Shown: positions 1 through 9,309 of the stretch, one piece after another
How positions within the stretch are numbered: position 1 is the stretch's first letter
How the letters are laid out: each line of letters opens with the position of its first letter
NCBI RefSeq assembly: GCF_020520425.1
Contig: NC_079488.1
Span: 10,331,747 to 10,395,746 of the forward strand
Length of the DNA: 64,000 nt
Source of the DNA: Spinacia oleracea
Lineage: Eukaryota; Streptophyta; Magnoliopsida; Caryophyllales; Amaranthaceae
Reading direction: 5' to 3'
The notes under the pieces: generated by a model
What the model saw: the letters and a program-made list of their open reading frames with translations, nothing else
What the model was told of the DNA's origin: nothing
The model's database searches: none
Position numbers and translations under genes: made by a program

Positions 1-25
1 TGCCTTAACTCTGGACTGAATTTTA

Positions 26-2419
26 TTAAATATAGTACTTTTTCAATTGGTCTAAGTTCGTGAGGTTAGCGAATTCCGCTCCATCTATGTCGGCTAGTTG
101 GACTGCTCCGCCAGGTAGGATGGTCTTTACAAAATATGGTCCTGTCCAGTTAGGCCGGAATTTTCCTCGAGGGTCCGTAGTAGGTGCGCGGACTTCTTTT
201 AAAACAAAATCGCCTTCTTTGATGTTTCGAGGTTTGACTCTTTTGTTGAATTGCCTTGCGATGCGCTTTTGATACACTTGCACGTGATGTAGAGCTCTCA
301 ACCTCCGTTCGTCTAAAAGGACGAGTTCGTCGTACCTAGCTTGAACCCAATCAGCTTCGGGTAGCTTGCTTTCTAGGACAATCCGGAGGGAGGGAATCTC
401 CAACTCGACCGGTTGGACTTCTTCCATTCCGTATACCAAGGAGTAGGGTGTTACTCCAATGGAGGTGTGGATTGAGGTTCGATAGCCCCATAATGCGAAG
501 TGTAATTTATTGGGCCAATCCTTATAATTTTCGGCCATTTTTTCGATTATGACTTTAATATTTTTGTTGGCCGCCTCTACCGCGCCGTTCATTTGCGGCC
601 TGTAGGGAGAGGATTTATGGTGTTTGACATGATATTTTTTGAGCAGGTCTTGGACTTCGGCCCTGAAGTGGGAACCTTGGTCACTTATGATTTCATGTGG
701 AACCCCGTATCGACAGAATATGTTCTTTTCTAGGAATCGAGCGACATGTTTGGCTGTTAACTTTGCATAGGAGACTGCCTCTACCCATTTAGTGAAGTAA
801 TCAATTGCAACTAAAACGTACTCGTGTCCCCCTACGCCTGTTGGTGTTACCTTGCCGATTATATCTATACCCCAGGTGGAAAAGGGCCATGGAGAAGTGA
901 AGGTGTATAGTTCTGAGGGAGGCAAATGGTTAAGGTTACTGAAGATTTGGCATTTTGGGCAAGTTTTTACAAAGTGATGGCAATCAGTTTCCATAGTGGT
1001 CCAATAGTACCCTGAGCGGGATATTTTTCGGGATAGCATTTTTCCATTCATATGGGGTCCGCACACGCCGTTATGGTATTCTTCCATTAGTCTTTGGGCT
1101 TGGTTTTGATGGACACAAAGTAACTTGATTTTATTCGGCGTGTATTTGTACAGTTCTCCCAGAATTATGCTATATTGTGAAGCGAGGAGGCGTAGGGCCT
1201 TTTGTGCTCGTGGGGAAGTGTTTGGGGGGAATTCCCCACTTGTTTTGTAACGAAGGATGTCCATGTACCATGGTTCTTCTTCGGTGTTTTCAGGTTCGAA
1301 GTCTATGGCACAACAATAAGCCGGCTCTTTCCTTCGCTCGAACCGAAGGGTCATTCCGTCCCATTCATTCGGGATGTTGAGCATTGAAGCTAGCTTCGCT
1401 AGTGCATCCGCGAATTGGTTGTAGTCTCTTGGCAAGTACGTATACTCGATTTTTTCAAATTGCTCGACTATTTGGTCCAAGTGAACTTGGTATTTTGAGA
1501 GACTAGTGCTTCGGACCTTCCATCTTTTGGATATATGGTTGATTATTAGGGAAGAATCCCCGAAGACTTGTAGGTATTTGACTCCGAGGCTAACTGCGGC
1601 CTCTAGCCCGACTATGCAGGCCTCGTATTCGGCGGCATTGTTCGTGGCCTCGAAGTCAAGTTTGACGGAAATTGGTATATGGGCTCCTTCGGGACTGACT
1701 AGGAGAACTCCGACGCCGCATCCTTTTTGGTTGGACACGCCATCGAAGTATAGTGTCCAATAGTCGTCTTGTATCATCAGAAGTTCCTCGTCGGGGAGGA
1801 GGTAAGCTTCCGGGGTTTCCTCATTCGCGGCATGCTCGGCCAGGAATTCGGCTACCGCTCTTCCTTTGATTGTTTTTTCCGGCATGAATTTTAGGTCGAA
1901 TTCTGAGAGCATGACTAGCCACCTGGACAGGCGACCACTCAGGGCGGGCTTTTCGAACACGTATTTTAAGGGATCTAGTTGTGACACTATATGAACAGTG
2001 TGGGCCAATAGGTAATGTCTGAGTTTTTTGGATGCCCAGACGAGGGCGAGACAGGTTTTCTCAAGTTCTGTGTATCTCGTCTCGTACTGTATGAACTTCT
2101 TGCTCAAGTAGTAAATGGCTCGCTCGAATCCATGTACACACTGTGAGAGCATAGCTCCTGCTGCAGTATCCGTGACGGTTAGGTATAGGCGTAAAGGGAT
2201 TCCAGGCAAAGGTGGGGAGAGGACGGGTGGCTTGCTTAGGTATTCTTTTATTTTATCGAAGGCAGTTTGGCATTGTTCATCCCATTCGGCCTTTTCCTCT
2301 TTTCTTAATTTTTTGAATATTGGCTCACAAGTCATAGTAAGCTTGGAAATGAACCTACTAATGTATTGCAGCTTTCCTAGGAAGCCCCTTATCTGTTTTT
2401 CAGTTTTTGGTGGGGGCAT
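26..2419 (-). CDS. gypsy pol, C-terminal part: RNase H, second (plant-type) RNase H and integrase
   Basis: This 797-codon frame continues element A pol beyond the in-frame stop. Residues 1-30 are the RT thumb end (RGFLGKLQYISRF). About 75-195 is the Ty3-type RNase H (YTELEKTCLALVWA). About 220-345 is a second RNase H with FDG (D226), NAAEYEA (E265), GDSS (D288) and ADALA near 336, as in Tat/Ogre elements. Integrase follows: an HHCC zinc-binding region (H449, H456, C487, C490) and a DDE core with D519 in WGIDIIG, D580 in SDQGSHF and E615 in NGAVEAAN. The C terminus after about 730 has the GDFVL...PNWTGPYFV chromatin/RNA-binding type fold. All catalytic residues I can place are present, so this half looks little decayed. 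It closes with a stop just before base 26. Confidence 0.88.
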   Translation of the reverse strand: MPPPKTEKQIRGFLGKLQYISRFISKLTMTCEPIFKKLRKEEKAEWDEQCQTAFDKIKEYLSKPPVLSPPLPGIPLRLYLTVTDTAAGAMLSQCVHGFERAIYYLSKKFIQYETRYTELEKTCLALVWASKKLRHYLLAHTVHIVSQLDPLKYVFEKPALSGRLSRWLVMLSEFDLKFMPEKTIKGRAVAEFLAEHAANEETPEAYLLPDEELLMIQDDYWTLYFDGVSNQKGCGVGVLLVSPEGAHIPISVKLDFEATNNAAEYEACIVGLEAAVSLGVKYLQVFGDSSLIINHISKRWKVRSTSLSKYQVHLDQIVEQFEKIEYTYLPRDYNQFADALAKLASMLNIPNEWDGMTLRFERRKEPAYCCAIDFEPENTEEEPWYMDILRYKTSGEFPPNTSPRAQKALRLLASQYSIILGELYKYTPNKIKLLCVHQNQAQRLMEEYHNGVCGPHMNGKMLSRKISRSGYYWTTMETDCHHFVKTCPKCQIFSNLNHLPPSELYTFTSPWPFSTWGIDIIGKVTPTGVGGHEYVLVAIDYFTKWVEAVSYAKLTAKHVARFLEKNIFCRYGVPHEIISDQGSHFRAEVQDLLKKYHVKHHKSSPYRPQMNGAVEAANKNIKVIIEKMAENYKDWPNKLHFALWGYRTSIHTSIGVTPYSLVYGMEEVQPVELEIPSLRIVLESKLPEADWVQARYDELVLLDERRLRALHHVQVYQKRIARQFNKRVKPRNIKEGDFVLKEVRAPTTDPRGKFRPNWTGPYFVKTILPGGAVQLADIDGAEFANLTNLDQLKKYYI

Positions 2420-2458
2420 TTCGGTAATGGCTTTGATCTTAGATGGGTCAATCTCGAT

Positions 2459-3940
2459 TCATCGCGTACTAACAACATATCCTAGCAATTTTCCCGAGGT
2501 TACCCCGAACACACATTTTTGTGGATTTAGTCTCATGTTATATTTCAAGATTCGAGTGAAGAATTTTTTAAGTGCCGGGAGGTGACCGCGCCGGTCTTTA
2601 GATTTGACGATCATGTCGTCCACGTAGACCTCGATTTCTTTATGTATCATGTCATGGAGTAACGTGGTGGCTGTTCTTTGATAAGTGGCCCCCGCATTTT
2701 TCAAACCAAAAGGCATTACAGTGTAACAATATGTTCCCCAAGGGGTAATGAAAGTTGTTTTTTCCATGTCTTGTTCTACCATTAGTATTTGGTTATATCC
2801 GGCGTACCCGTCCATAAAGGAGAGGAGCGCGTGTTCTGCGGTGTTGTCTACTAGTATGTCAATGTGAGGTAGGGGGAAGTCATCTTTAGGACTGGCTTTG
2901 TTGAGGTCTCGAAAGTCTACGCACATTCGCACTCGTCCATCTTTTTTAGCTACGCGGACAATATTGGCCACCCATTCTGGGTAGTTGGAGACTTTTATAA
3001 AGCCGGCGTCTAGTTGTTTAGTGACTTCTTCTTTTATTTTCAAGGCTATCTCTGGTTTGAGCCGCCGTAGCTTTTGTTTTACTGGCGTCATTTTGGGATC
3101 TAGCGGAATTTTATGCTCAGCGATTTCTCGATCTATTCCCGGCATGTCTTTGTAGGACCAAGCAAAGACACCCTCGAATTCCCGCAAAGTGGAGATTAGA
3201 TCGGCCTTTTCAGTGGGAGTTAAGGTGAGGCCAATTTTAATAATTTTAGGATTTTCTTCTGTTCCAATATTTACCGATTCTGTGTCCTCAATTATGGGAG
3301 TTTTGAGTTCTTGTTCATTTACAACTTTTATTAGTTTGGTATATTCCTCTTCTGGCTCTTTTTCGTGCTCATTAGTGGCGAGACATTCTGCATTATTACT
3401 CTGATTTTTAAGCGGCACATACTCAAAAGTTTTGTTTATCTTATTAAAGTCATGAAGCATTACATCAAAAAGATCTCCTGGAGTAGAGATTTCCGGGTCT
3501 AAACTATTTTTGGGAGGGGTTACAATTTTGCTAGGTTCGGACTCGGAGTCAGACTCGGATTCAGACTCTAATTCTTCGTACATCGGACCCTCTCCCGCAG
3601 ATATCTTGAACTTCATCCCACGAGCATTAGTCCATTTGAAAGTCTTGCGCCACCCTCGTTGGATTTGGTCATCTTTTGAGGGTGATGGAGCGATCAATTT
3701 AGTAGGATCGAACACTTCATCTTGGAGAGCTAATGCCATAATTTCTGTTTCTTTCTTCGCTCTTTTCTTTTCTAACCCAAACAATAGCCCGAAAGCATGT
3801 GAGTTGGGGAGCGTTTTTGGCATATCATGGTTCTTTGGGGCGAGTGGCCTTTGAGAACGTAAAGGGTCGTGTCCCAGAGCATGCATCTCTTGGGTTTGTG
3901 CGACCTCTAGGTACAGATGTTCGGGATATGCCTCTTCCAT
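2459..3940 (-). CDS. gypsy pol, N-terminal part: linker and reverse transcriptase (broken)
   Basis: This 493-codon frame copies element RNA into DNA. Residues 1-260 are the acidic, poorly conserved protease-RT linker, including a Ser/Glu/Asp run near 123-135. From about residue 285 it is a typical Ty3/gypsy reverse transcriptase: VDFRDLNKAS near 341-350, FMDGYAGYNQI near 375 with the first catalytic Asp, and YVDDM at 439-443 with the catalytic Asp pair. It ends at a TGA (2459-2461); the frame to the left (26-2419) is in the same phase, so a single in-frame stop divides one pol gene. The first Met (3940) is probably not a native start: gag and protease appear lost upstream, and stops precede it. 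The linker resembles the one at about 7700-7970 on the plus strand, so the two elements are related. Confidence 0.85.
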   Translation of the reverse strand: MEEAYPEHLYLEVAQTQEMHALGHDPLRSQRPLAPKNHDMPKTLPNSHAFGLLFGLEKKRAKKETEIMALALQDEVFDPTKLIAPSPSKDDQIQRGWRKTFKWTNARGMKFKISAGEGPMYEELESESESDSESEPSKIVTPPKNSLDPEISTPGDLFDVMLHDFNKINKTFEYVPLKNQSNNAECLATNEHEKEPEEEYTKLIKVVNEQELKTPIIEDTESVNIGTEENPKIIKIGLTLTPTEKADLISTLREFEGVFAWSYKDMPGIDREIAEHKIPLDPKMTPVKQKLRRLKPEIALKIKEEVTKQLDAGFIKVSNYPEWVANIVRVAKKDGRVRMCVDFRDLNKASPKDDFPLPHIDILVDNTAEHALLSFMDGYAGYNQILMVEQDMEKTTFITPWGTYCYTVMPFGLKNAGATYQRTATTLLHDMIHKEIEVYVDDMIVKSKDRRGHLPALKKFFTRILKYNMRLNPQKCVFGVTSGKLLGYVVSTR

Positions 3941-5181
3941 CGCGTTTCTTGATGGCTATCACGGGCAAGTACTCAGGGGCCCTGCATTATTGTTGTGGAG
4001 TAGGAGACACATTAGTTTGTTTCGTGAGTCGGCTTTTTTAGACATTCTATGACTACCCTTAAGTCGGACTAGTATATTTGGACTGTTATGTGTGCACTTT
4101 GAACTCTTTATGTTTTTTTTGAAAATTTCTGCCCGTGTGACATTCATGATTATTTGCATGGTCGACTTTTAGCGTCGAGCATTGCCGTCGTAGGAGGCCT
4201 AACAACGACGCAAAGAGTTATTAATTTTTTACGAGTCGCTTTTGAAATCGAGTGCTTTCCTTACGCCCTCGTAGCAATTCTTTTTATGAACATTTTTTTT
4301 TTGCTACGTATTTTCCTTTCGTGCGGGCACCGAAGCTGCTGCGCCTGTCCAGAAGGCCAAGCAGCAACTTCAGCGCCCAGCGTGGGGCGTGAGAATTTCT
4401 GGCGCCCAGCCAGGGGCATTGAAAATGCGTCCCTGGCTGGTTCTCGTTTTTTGTTTTCTGTTTATGCGACTTCGATTTGCGTGCTTGCCTAATAACGTCC
4501 TTTACGCGTAACAGCGTTTGTGGGATTCGTTACAGGCCATCCCGAGCGTCGCTTATTTTGTGGCGATCATTCGGGTTTGCGGAACACGTGTTTCGGTATA
4601 ACTCTTTGGCAAATTAGTCTATGAATGTTTGGGAAAATTTTAAGGTCATTGGTTTTCTAGGATAGTTTGTCACACACAATCACATATTTCGCTACACATA
4701 ACTACATTACAAACATAGATTTGAAAATTAAATATGCCACGTAGTTTATGATAGGCTTCTATGGGTAGTATTTGCGCCTGGCTTGGTACCGCTTCTATCG
4801 TAGATCCAACACATGCCCCGGTCGAGGTAGTGTCTTCAACAGACGAATTTCGCTCAATAGGCCAACCCGCAAGTGCAAGCCAAGGGGGCATGCAGGCGAG
4901 AGGGACCTAATGGGCGAGCGATTGGGTTCGGGATAGGTGTACTACCTGCACAACTACCGAGTGGGAAACATGCGCGGCGTATGCACCCCCCTATTGGCGA
5001 AAAAAGGTATCCTTAGTCCCAACTCCCGAGGGAGCCGAGATTCGTTATGCGGTTCTGCCCGTTCACCTTAATATGCTGATTTTCAGGTCGTCCCAACTTG
5101 ATGGGGAAATAAACGCGGGGTAGGATCGTTTCACCCTTCGGCTATTTTGATTACCTACAAGCACGAGTATTTCCTTCACTA
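3941..5181 (-). other. Leader (5' untranslated region) of element A; no supported gene
   Basis: This 1.2-kb gene-free stretch lies between the primer binding site and the pol remnant. Short open frames occur, for example 4891-4670 on the minus strand, but none resembles a known protein. It holds a GC-rich paired palindromic block at 4370-4425 (see the motif entry). It also has a segment near 4985-5050 that I recognise as the kind of leader found downstream of Tat LTRs. The junction with pol near 3950 is probably a deletion scar. Confidence 0.6.
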
Positions 5182-5199
5182 TCCCCAGTGGAGTCGCCA
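5182..5199 (-). other. Primer binding site of element A
   Basis: On the minus strand this reads TGGCGACTCCACTGGGGA, separated by one base from the LTR end TCACA at 5201. The sequence TGGCGACTCC...GGGGA is the tRNA-derived primer site typical of Tat/Ogre elements; I recall it as tRNA-Arg type but cannot check. It fixes the element orientation as minus and the LTR 3' boundary at 5201. Confidence 0.75.
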
Positions 5200-5200
5200 C

Positions 5201-6440
5201 TGTGAGGGGGTCGAAAAAGCGCGAGGCTAATGCGTGACCTGTCCCTCGTGGGTGTGACGATTCTTTTTATTCAATCAAGTGTAATTGGATTTCTTGTGAG
5301 TATACACCCAATTGACTAGTAATATAGGAGTCGTCATTCAGTTTTTAACGACAATGAGAAAAACTGACAAAACCCGGTTATCGTGACATAAAGGGAGTGC
5401 AATTATGTTTGACCACGACGGCCGTAGGTTCCCTTGTGATCCCTGGTGTGGGGATCTCTCAATATACACCCGCAAGGTAGAGATTGAGGGTTCGGGGGAC
5501 TGTAACTACCGAGAGGAGTAATTGGCTCGTCGATAACTCCAGAGGCAGGATATCCTTACTAGCTCAGCATAAATAATTGAAGGGACATGCATTATCTATT
5601 AAACTAATCTGAGTTGATTTTAGTAATATGCAACATATAATACTAATTCGATCGTGATTATCTGATTTAAATAGCATTAAGGGACCTAGCATGATAATCC
5701 GATTTCCCAAAAATATTATATTTGTTAGGCGTGATAGAACAATCATATTAGGTTAGTTTAACAGTTCATAAAAAGGGCGAAGAAAGCAGTTAAATCATCG
5801 AAAAGGGACACATTACGACGCACCCTTGAGAGGTGCGTCACGGTTCTCAGAAAACTAACCACTTTGACTTTGCTATTTCTCCTTTTTATTTAACGAATCT
5901 CAATTATGGGACAGGATACGTTCTGTTCGATTTATGGATCGATTGCGACAGAACGCGTGAACAGTTTCGCAGCGAGAGGCTTAGGCTAAGGGGTTTAGAG
6001 TCAATACTCAGAATATATTATGTGTTGTTGTGTGTTGTTTCACGTCGAAACTAGGGGCCTATTTATAGGGAAGAGTTCGTGGAAAGATAGAATTGCAGAG
6101 TTCTAATCCGCAAAGAATTAGGAAAAGAGACGTACCCAGGTAATTTCAGCGCCCAGAGCCAGGCGTTGAAAATAGGGTCTGGGCAGTTTTGTTTAGTCAG
6201 ATTCGGATTCCTAAAATCCGTAGAGTTTGAGATTAATTCGAGTCTTTTAGCGCGTATCAATTTTATGACGGAATGCGTCTGGGCCCGTTACGAACTCTAG
6301 GCTCGTTAGGATTTTAATTAATACGTAACTCTTATTTCCGAATCCTATTAGGAATAGGATTCTCGCAGTTTTCTATCTCATTTAGGATTTATGTTGGAGT
6401 GCAACACCTAATTCTGACAGGTTTCTATCTTTTATGACTT
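5201..6440 (-). repeat. LTR copy 1 (5' LTR of element A, truncated)
   Basis: It is homologous in reverse complement to 11768-12964 and in direct orientation to 12965-14252. It ends on the minus strand in TCACA next to the primer binding site. It breaks off at 6440, about 200 bp short of the complete start seen at 14252, where plus-strand protease coding begins. A TATAAATA box lies at 6067-6060 on the minus strand, with half of the GC-rich palindromic block at 6144-6170. Confidence 0.85.
6060..6067 (-). promoter_or_regulatory. TATA box of LTR copy 1
   Basis: TATAAATA on the minus strand. It is conserved in position in the other two LTR copies (12100-12107 plus, 13659-13652 minus). The GC-rich block starts 77 bp upstream. 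Confidence 0.6.
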
Positions 6441-6441
6441 C

Positions 6442-7983
6442 TTCACTGAAACTTGGCCCGGGTATGCTCTCATTGACACCACCCCTCAGGAGCCCGAGGT
6501 CGACAACCTCACTCGATCCGGAAGAATATACCAACCGGACATTCACCCACCTCCCATGGACGACGTCCCGGTTAGGCAAACTCCTGAGAATGGACGGCAC
6601 GCCACCGTCGCGGAAGTCATTGAAAATCCTCTCCTGAAACAACTAAAAAGAACCAAGGCTGAGATTACCATCTGGGATCTTATGTGTACTTCAAAGGAAC
6701 ATCGCGAAAAGCTTATTCGCTCACTTGACCTCATCTCAGTACCTACAGATATCACGCCTGACTCATTGGTTAGCCATGTCACGAGAGATGCCGGAGAAAA
6801 GGCCATAGTTTTCACTGATAAAGACTTACCCAAAGAGGGGGGTGCTCACAATAAAGCCCTTTACCTAGTGGTTGGATGCAAAGGACAAAACATCCCCCTA
6901 GCGCTCGTAGATAATGGTTCGGCGGTTAATGTCTTCCCATTGCGAACCGCCCATTGCTTGGGGCTAGGAAGCGATGAATTCCAAACCTCCACGCAAGGGG
7001 TACGAGCTTATGATAACTCCCGAAGGCCTGTATTGGGGAAAATCAACCTTACCATACAAACCGGGCCTGTGGCACGCACCACGGAGTTTTAAATAATCGA
7101 CATCAAGCCCACTTTCAACCTCCTCTTGGGGCGACCTTGGCTCCATGACTTAGGAGGTGTGGCTTCTACCTTGCACCAAATGGTTAAACTTAACCATAAC
7201 GGGGTAATACTAGAAACCCGCGCCCCTCCTCTCAACGTCAGTTGTACTATGGTTGGAACAGCCGAAACTGCAGACGACCTTTATGGGTTTCAAATGGAAG
7301 AAACAATCCAGTTCATCGAAGATTATGATCCAGCATTCCTAGACCCGCATGCATCCCGAGTCATCCCTAGAATGCTGTTAGATCAAGGTTATTTCCCAGG
7401 AACCCCATTGGGCATAAGGAAGAAGGAATACACGTTCCATCCTTTTCCCGATAAATCTACTCCCTTTGGCTTAGGTTATGAACCAACGGAGGAAGATATT
7501 GCTGACCGCCTATCTAGGCTACGCCTTAACAAAGCCAAACAAACCACCCTCCTTCCCCCATATCAAAGGACCCTTAACGGGATGTTCGTTCGGGAAGGAG
7601 AAGAACACCCATGCTGCGATTTCCCTGAACCCTTCGTTCAGGATGGATTGCTAAAACCCGGATTTGAAATTTTCCATGACTGCCACACCTTGGATGAGGC
7701 ACCCTACCTCACCAAGACTAAAACAGCTGAAATATTGGACAACCAGGCTCTATGGACATTGTTTAACGAATCGAGGCCTATGAAGGACGAGACTGTGATG
7801 ACTACCCTAGCTTTACAAGATGAAAGTTTCAATCCAACCCGGTTAATCTCTCCTGCATCAACACTAGAAGAGGTCGAGAACGGATGGGTGAAGACATATT
7901 AGTGGGTCAATGCAAAAGGAATGGAATTCAAGATGAGTACCGGTGAAGGACCAAAGTTTTATGAGACTAAACCCCAGGCTTGA
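6442..7983 (+). pseudogene. Gypsy gag-pol fragment: retropepsin-like protease and linker, with in-frame stops
   Basis: One reading frame runs from 6442, at the LTR junction, through 7983. It is interrupted by TAA at 7090-7092 and TAG at 7900-7902 and closed by TGA at 7981-7983. A DNL..SGRIY segment near 6508 is typical of the spacer before Tat protease. The protease active site is LALVDNGSAVNV at about 6895-6930, with DNG in place of the common DSG/DTG, as is usual in this lineage. LLLGRPWLHD follows near 7123. The linker at 7720-7970 is the counterpart of residues 60-120 of the element A pol frame. RT and everything after it are absent. It is not functional. Confidence 0.8.
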
Positions 7984-9309
7984 GCCACATAGAGCACCAT
8001 TAGTAAAAAGCGCCTAGTAGTTCTTTAGATTGATAGAAAAAAATAATAGAGACTTTAGATGGTCCTAAGGCCCTTTAGAATATGGGTCAGTTTTATTTCA
8101 GTGTGTTTTCCTTACTTTCCGAATCAATAAAGGCGTAATATTTCTCCTAAAAATTTTATTCTAACACTAAATAAACACCAAATGTACTTGCAAAATACAA
8201 AAATAAAGAGGCGGCCCACTCTAGGCCCAACAAACAAAGCCCACTCGGTTTTGAAATAGTGCCATGGGAACCAATTCCCGAAACCCACAAAATAAACCAC
8301 ACTATCCCATTCATATCCCCAAAACCTAAAAAGCCAACCAGTGTCATCATAAGAGCCAATCCATGCAACCCAAAATCAAAGGAAATCAAAAATTTAAAAA
8401 CAATGCAAATGTTACCAAAAAAAACAGATTCATAAAACATAGATTCCATCATACCCTTCACTAACAACCCACCTCCAAAGCCTACACAAAGATCTTCATA
8501 ACTTCCGCACCCTAACTCCATTTTCAAAACTGTTTTGAGTCACCAATAGAAAAAATTAATCTGGACAAAAGTGCATTTCACGCTAACAGTCAAAAATGCC
8601 TCCAAAATAGCCTCAAAATTAACTTTAAATACAAAGCAAAATATCAAGGCACAAAAAAAAAGAAATAGAAATAAACGCAAGAACATGTGAAGCAAAACGT
8701 CAAAAATTGACCGCCCAAGTCATTTTCAGCGCCCAGGGCTGGGCGCCGAAATTTCTGACGCCCCAGCCTGGGCGTTGAAACTCTCTGCCTGCCAAAAGTT
8801 TTCTTTTTGAAAGTGCTCGTCATTTTATCCGCACACAACGGAAAAATAACGAACACTTGGGGGGTACAGTACGTATCCAAATAGGTTTACCAAGAATATA
8901 GCTATACAAATTAGTCGAATTTTACGCAACCTATGGCAAAAAAAAAAACGGCAGATGAAAATAATGATAAATACTTCACTCATTTGACCGACTAAGTAAT
9001 ATGTTTCCACCTCAGGGCATACCTACCGAAATCCGGCATACTAGAACTAATTCAAAAGCTAGAACTACGCGCGACCTGATTCTGACAAGATACGTAGGCA
9101 ATCCTTACCAAGGATTCGGTCCAAATAATAAAAAAATATATTCTTTGTGCAAAAAAGTGTTAGACATATAAAAGAGGAGAAACAAAAATAAATGAAAACT
9201 AAAAATACGCCTTTATTAAAATATAATAAGAAGGAAAACAGAGTGCTAAAAATAAAAACAAACACGACTGAAATAAATAGAGGGCACCTACACCCTAGCA
9301 AGAACTACA
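7984..9309 (+). other. 3' untranslated region of element B; no supported gene
   Basis: This 1.3-kb gap separates the broken pol from the antisense gene. A segment at about 9010-9120 (GCATACCTACCG...GACCTGATTCTG...TACGTAGGCAA) is a hallmark I recognise from the 3' portion of Tat elements. A complete GC-rich palindromic block lies at 8725-8780. Open frames such as 8527-8156 (minus) are low-complexity and unconvincing. Confidence 0.55.

Larger units (their letters stand above)
1..6440 (-). mobile_element. Ty3/gypsy Tat-lineage LTR retrotransposon (element A), internally deleted, 3' end outside window
   Basis: Read on the minus strand, the order is LTR (6440-5201, its 5' end missing), primer binding site (5199-5182), leader (about 5181-3941), then the end of the protease-RT linker, reverse transcriptase, RNase H, a second RNase H and integrase down to position 26. 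The second RNase H is diagnostic of the Tat/Ogre branch (established knowledge). No gag or protease coding is visible between the leader and the pol reading frame, so I infer an internal deletion near 3950. The pol frame also carries one in-frame stop. The 3' LTR would lie left of base 1. The element cannot be autonomous as it stands. Confidence 0.85.
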
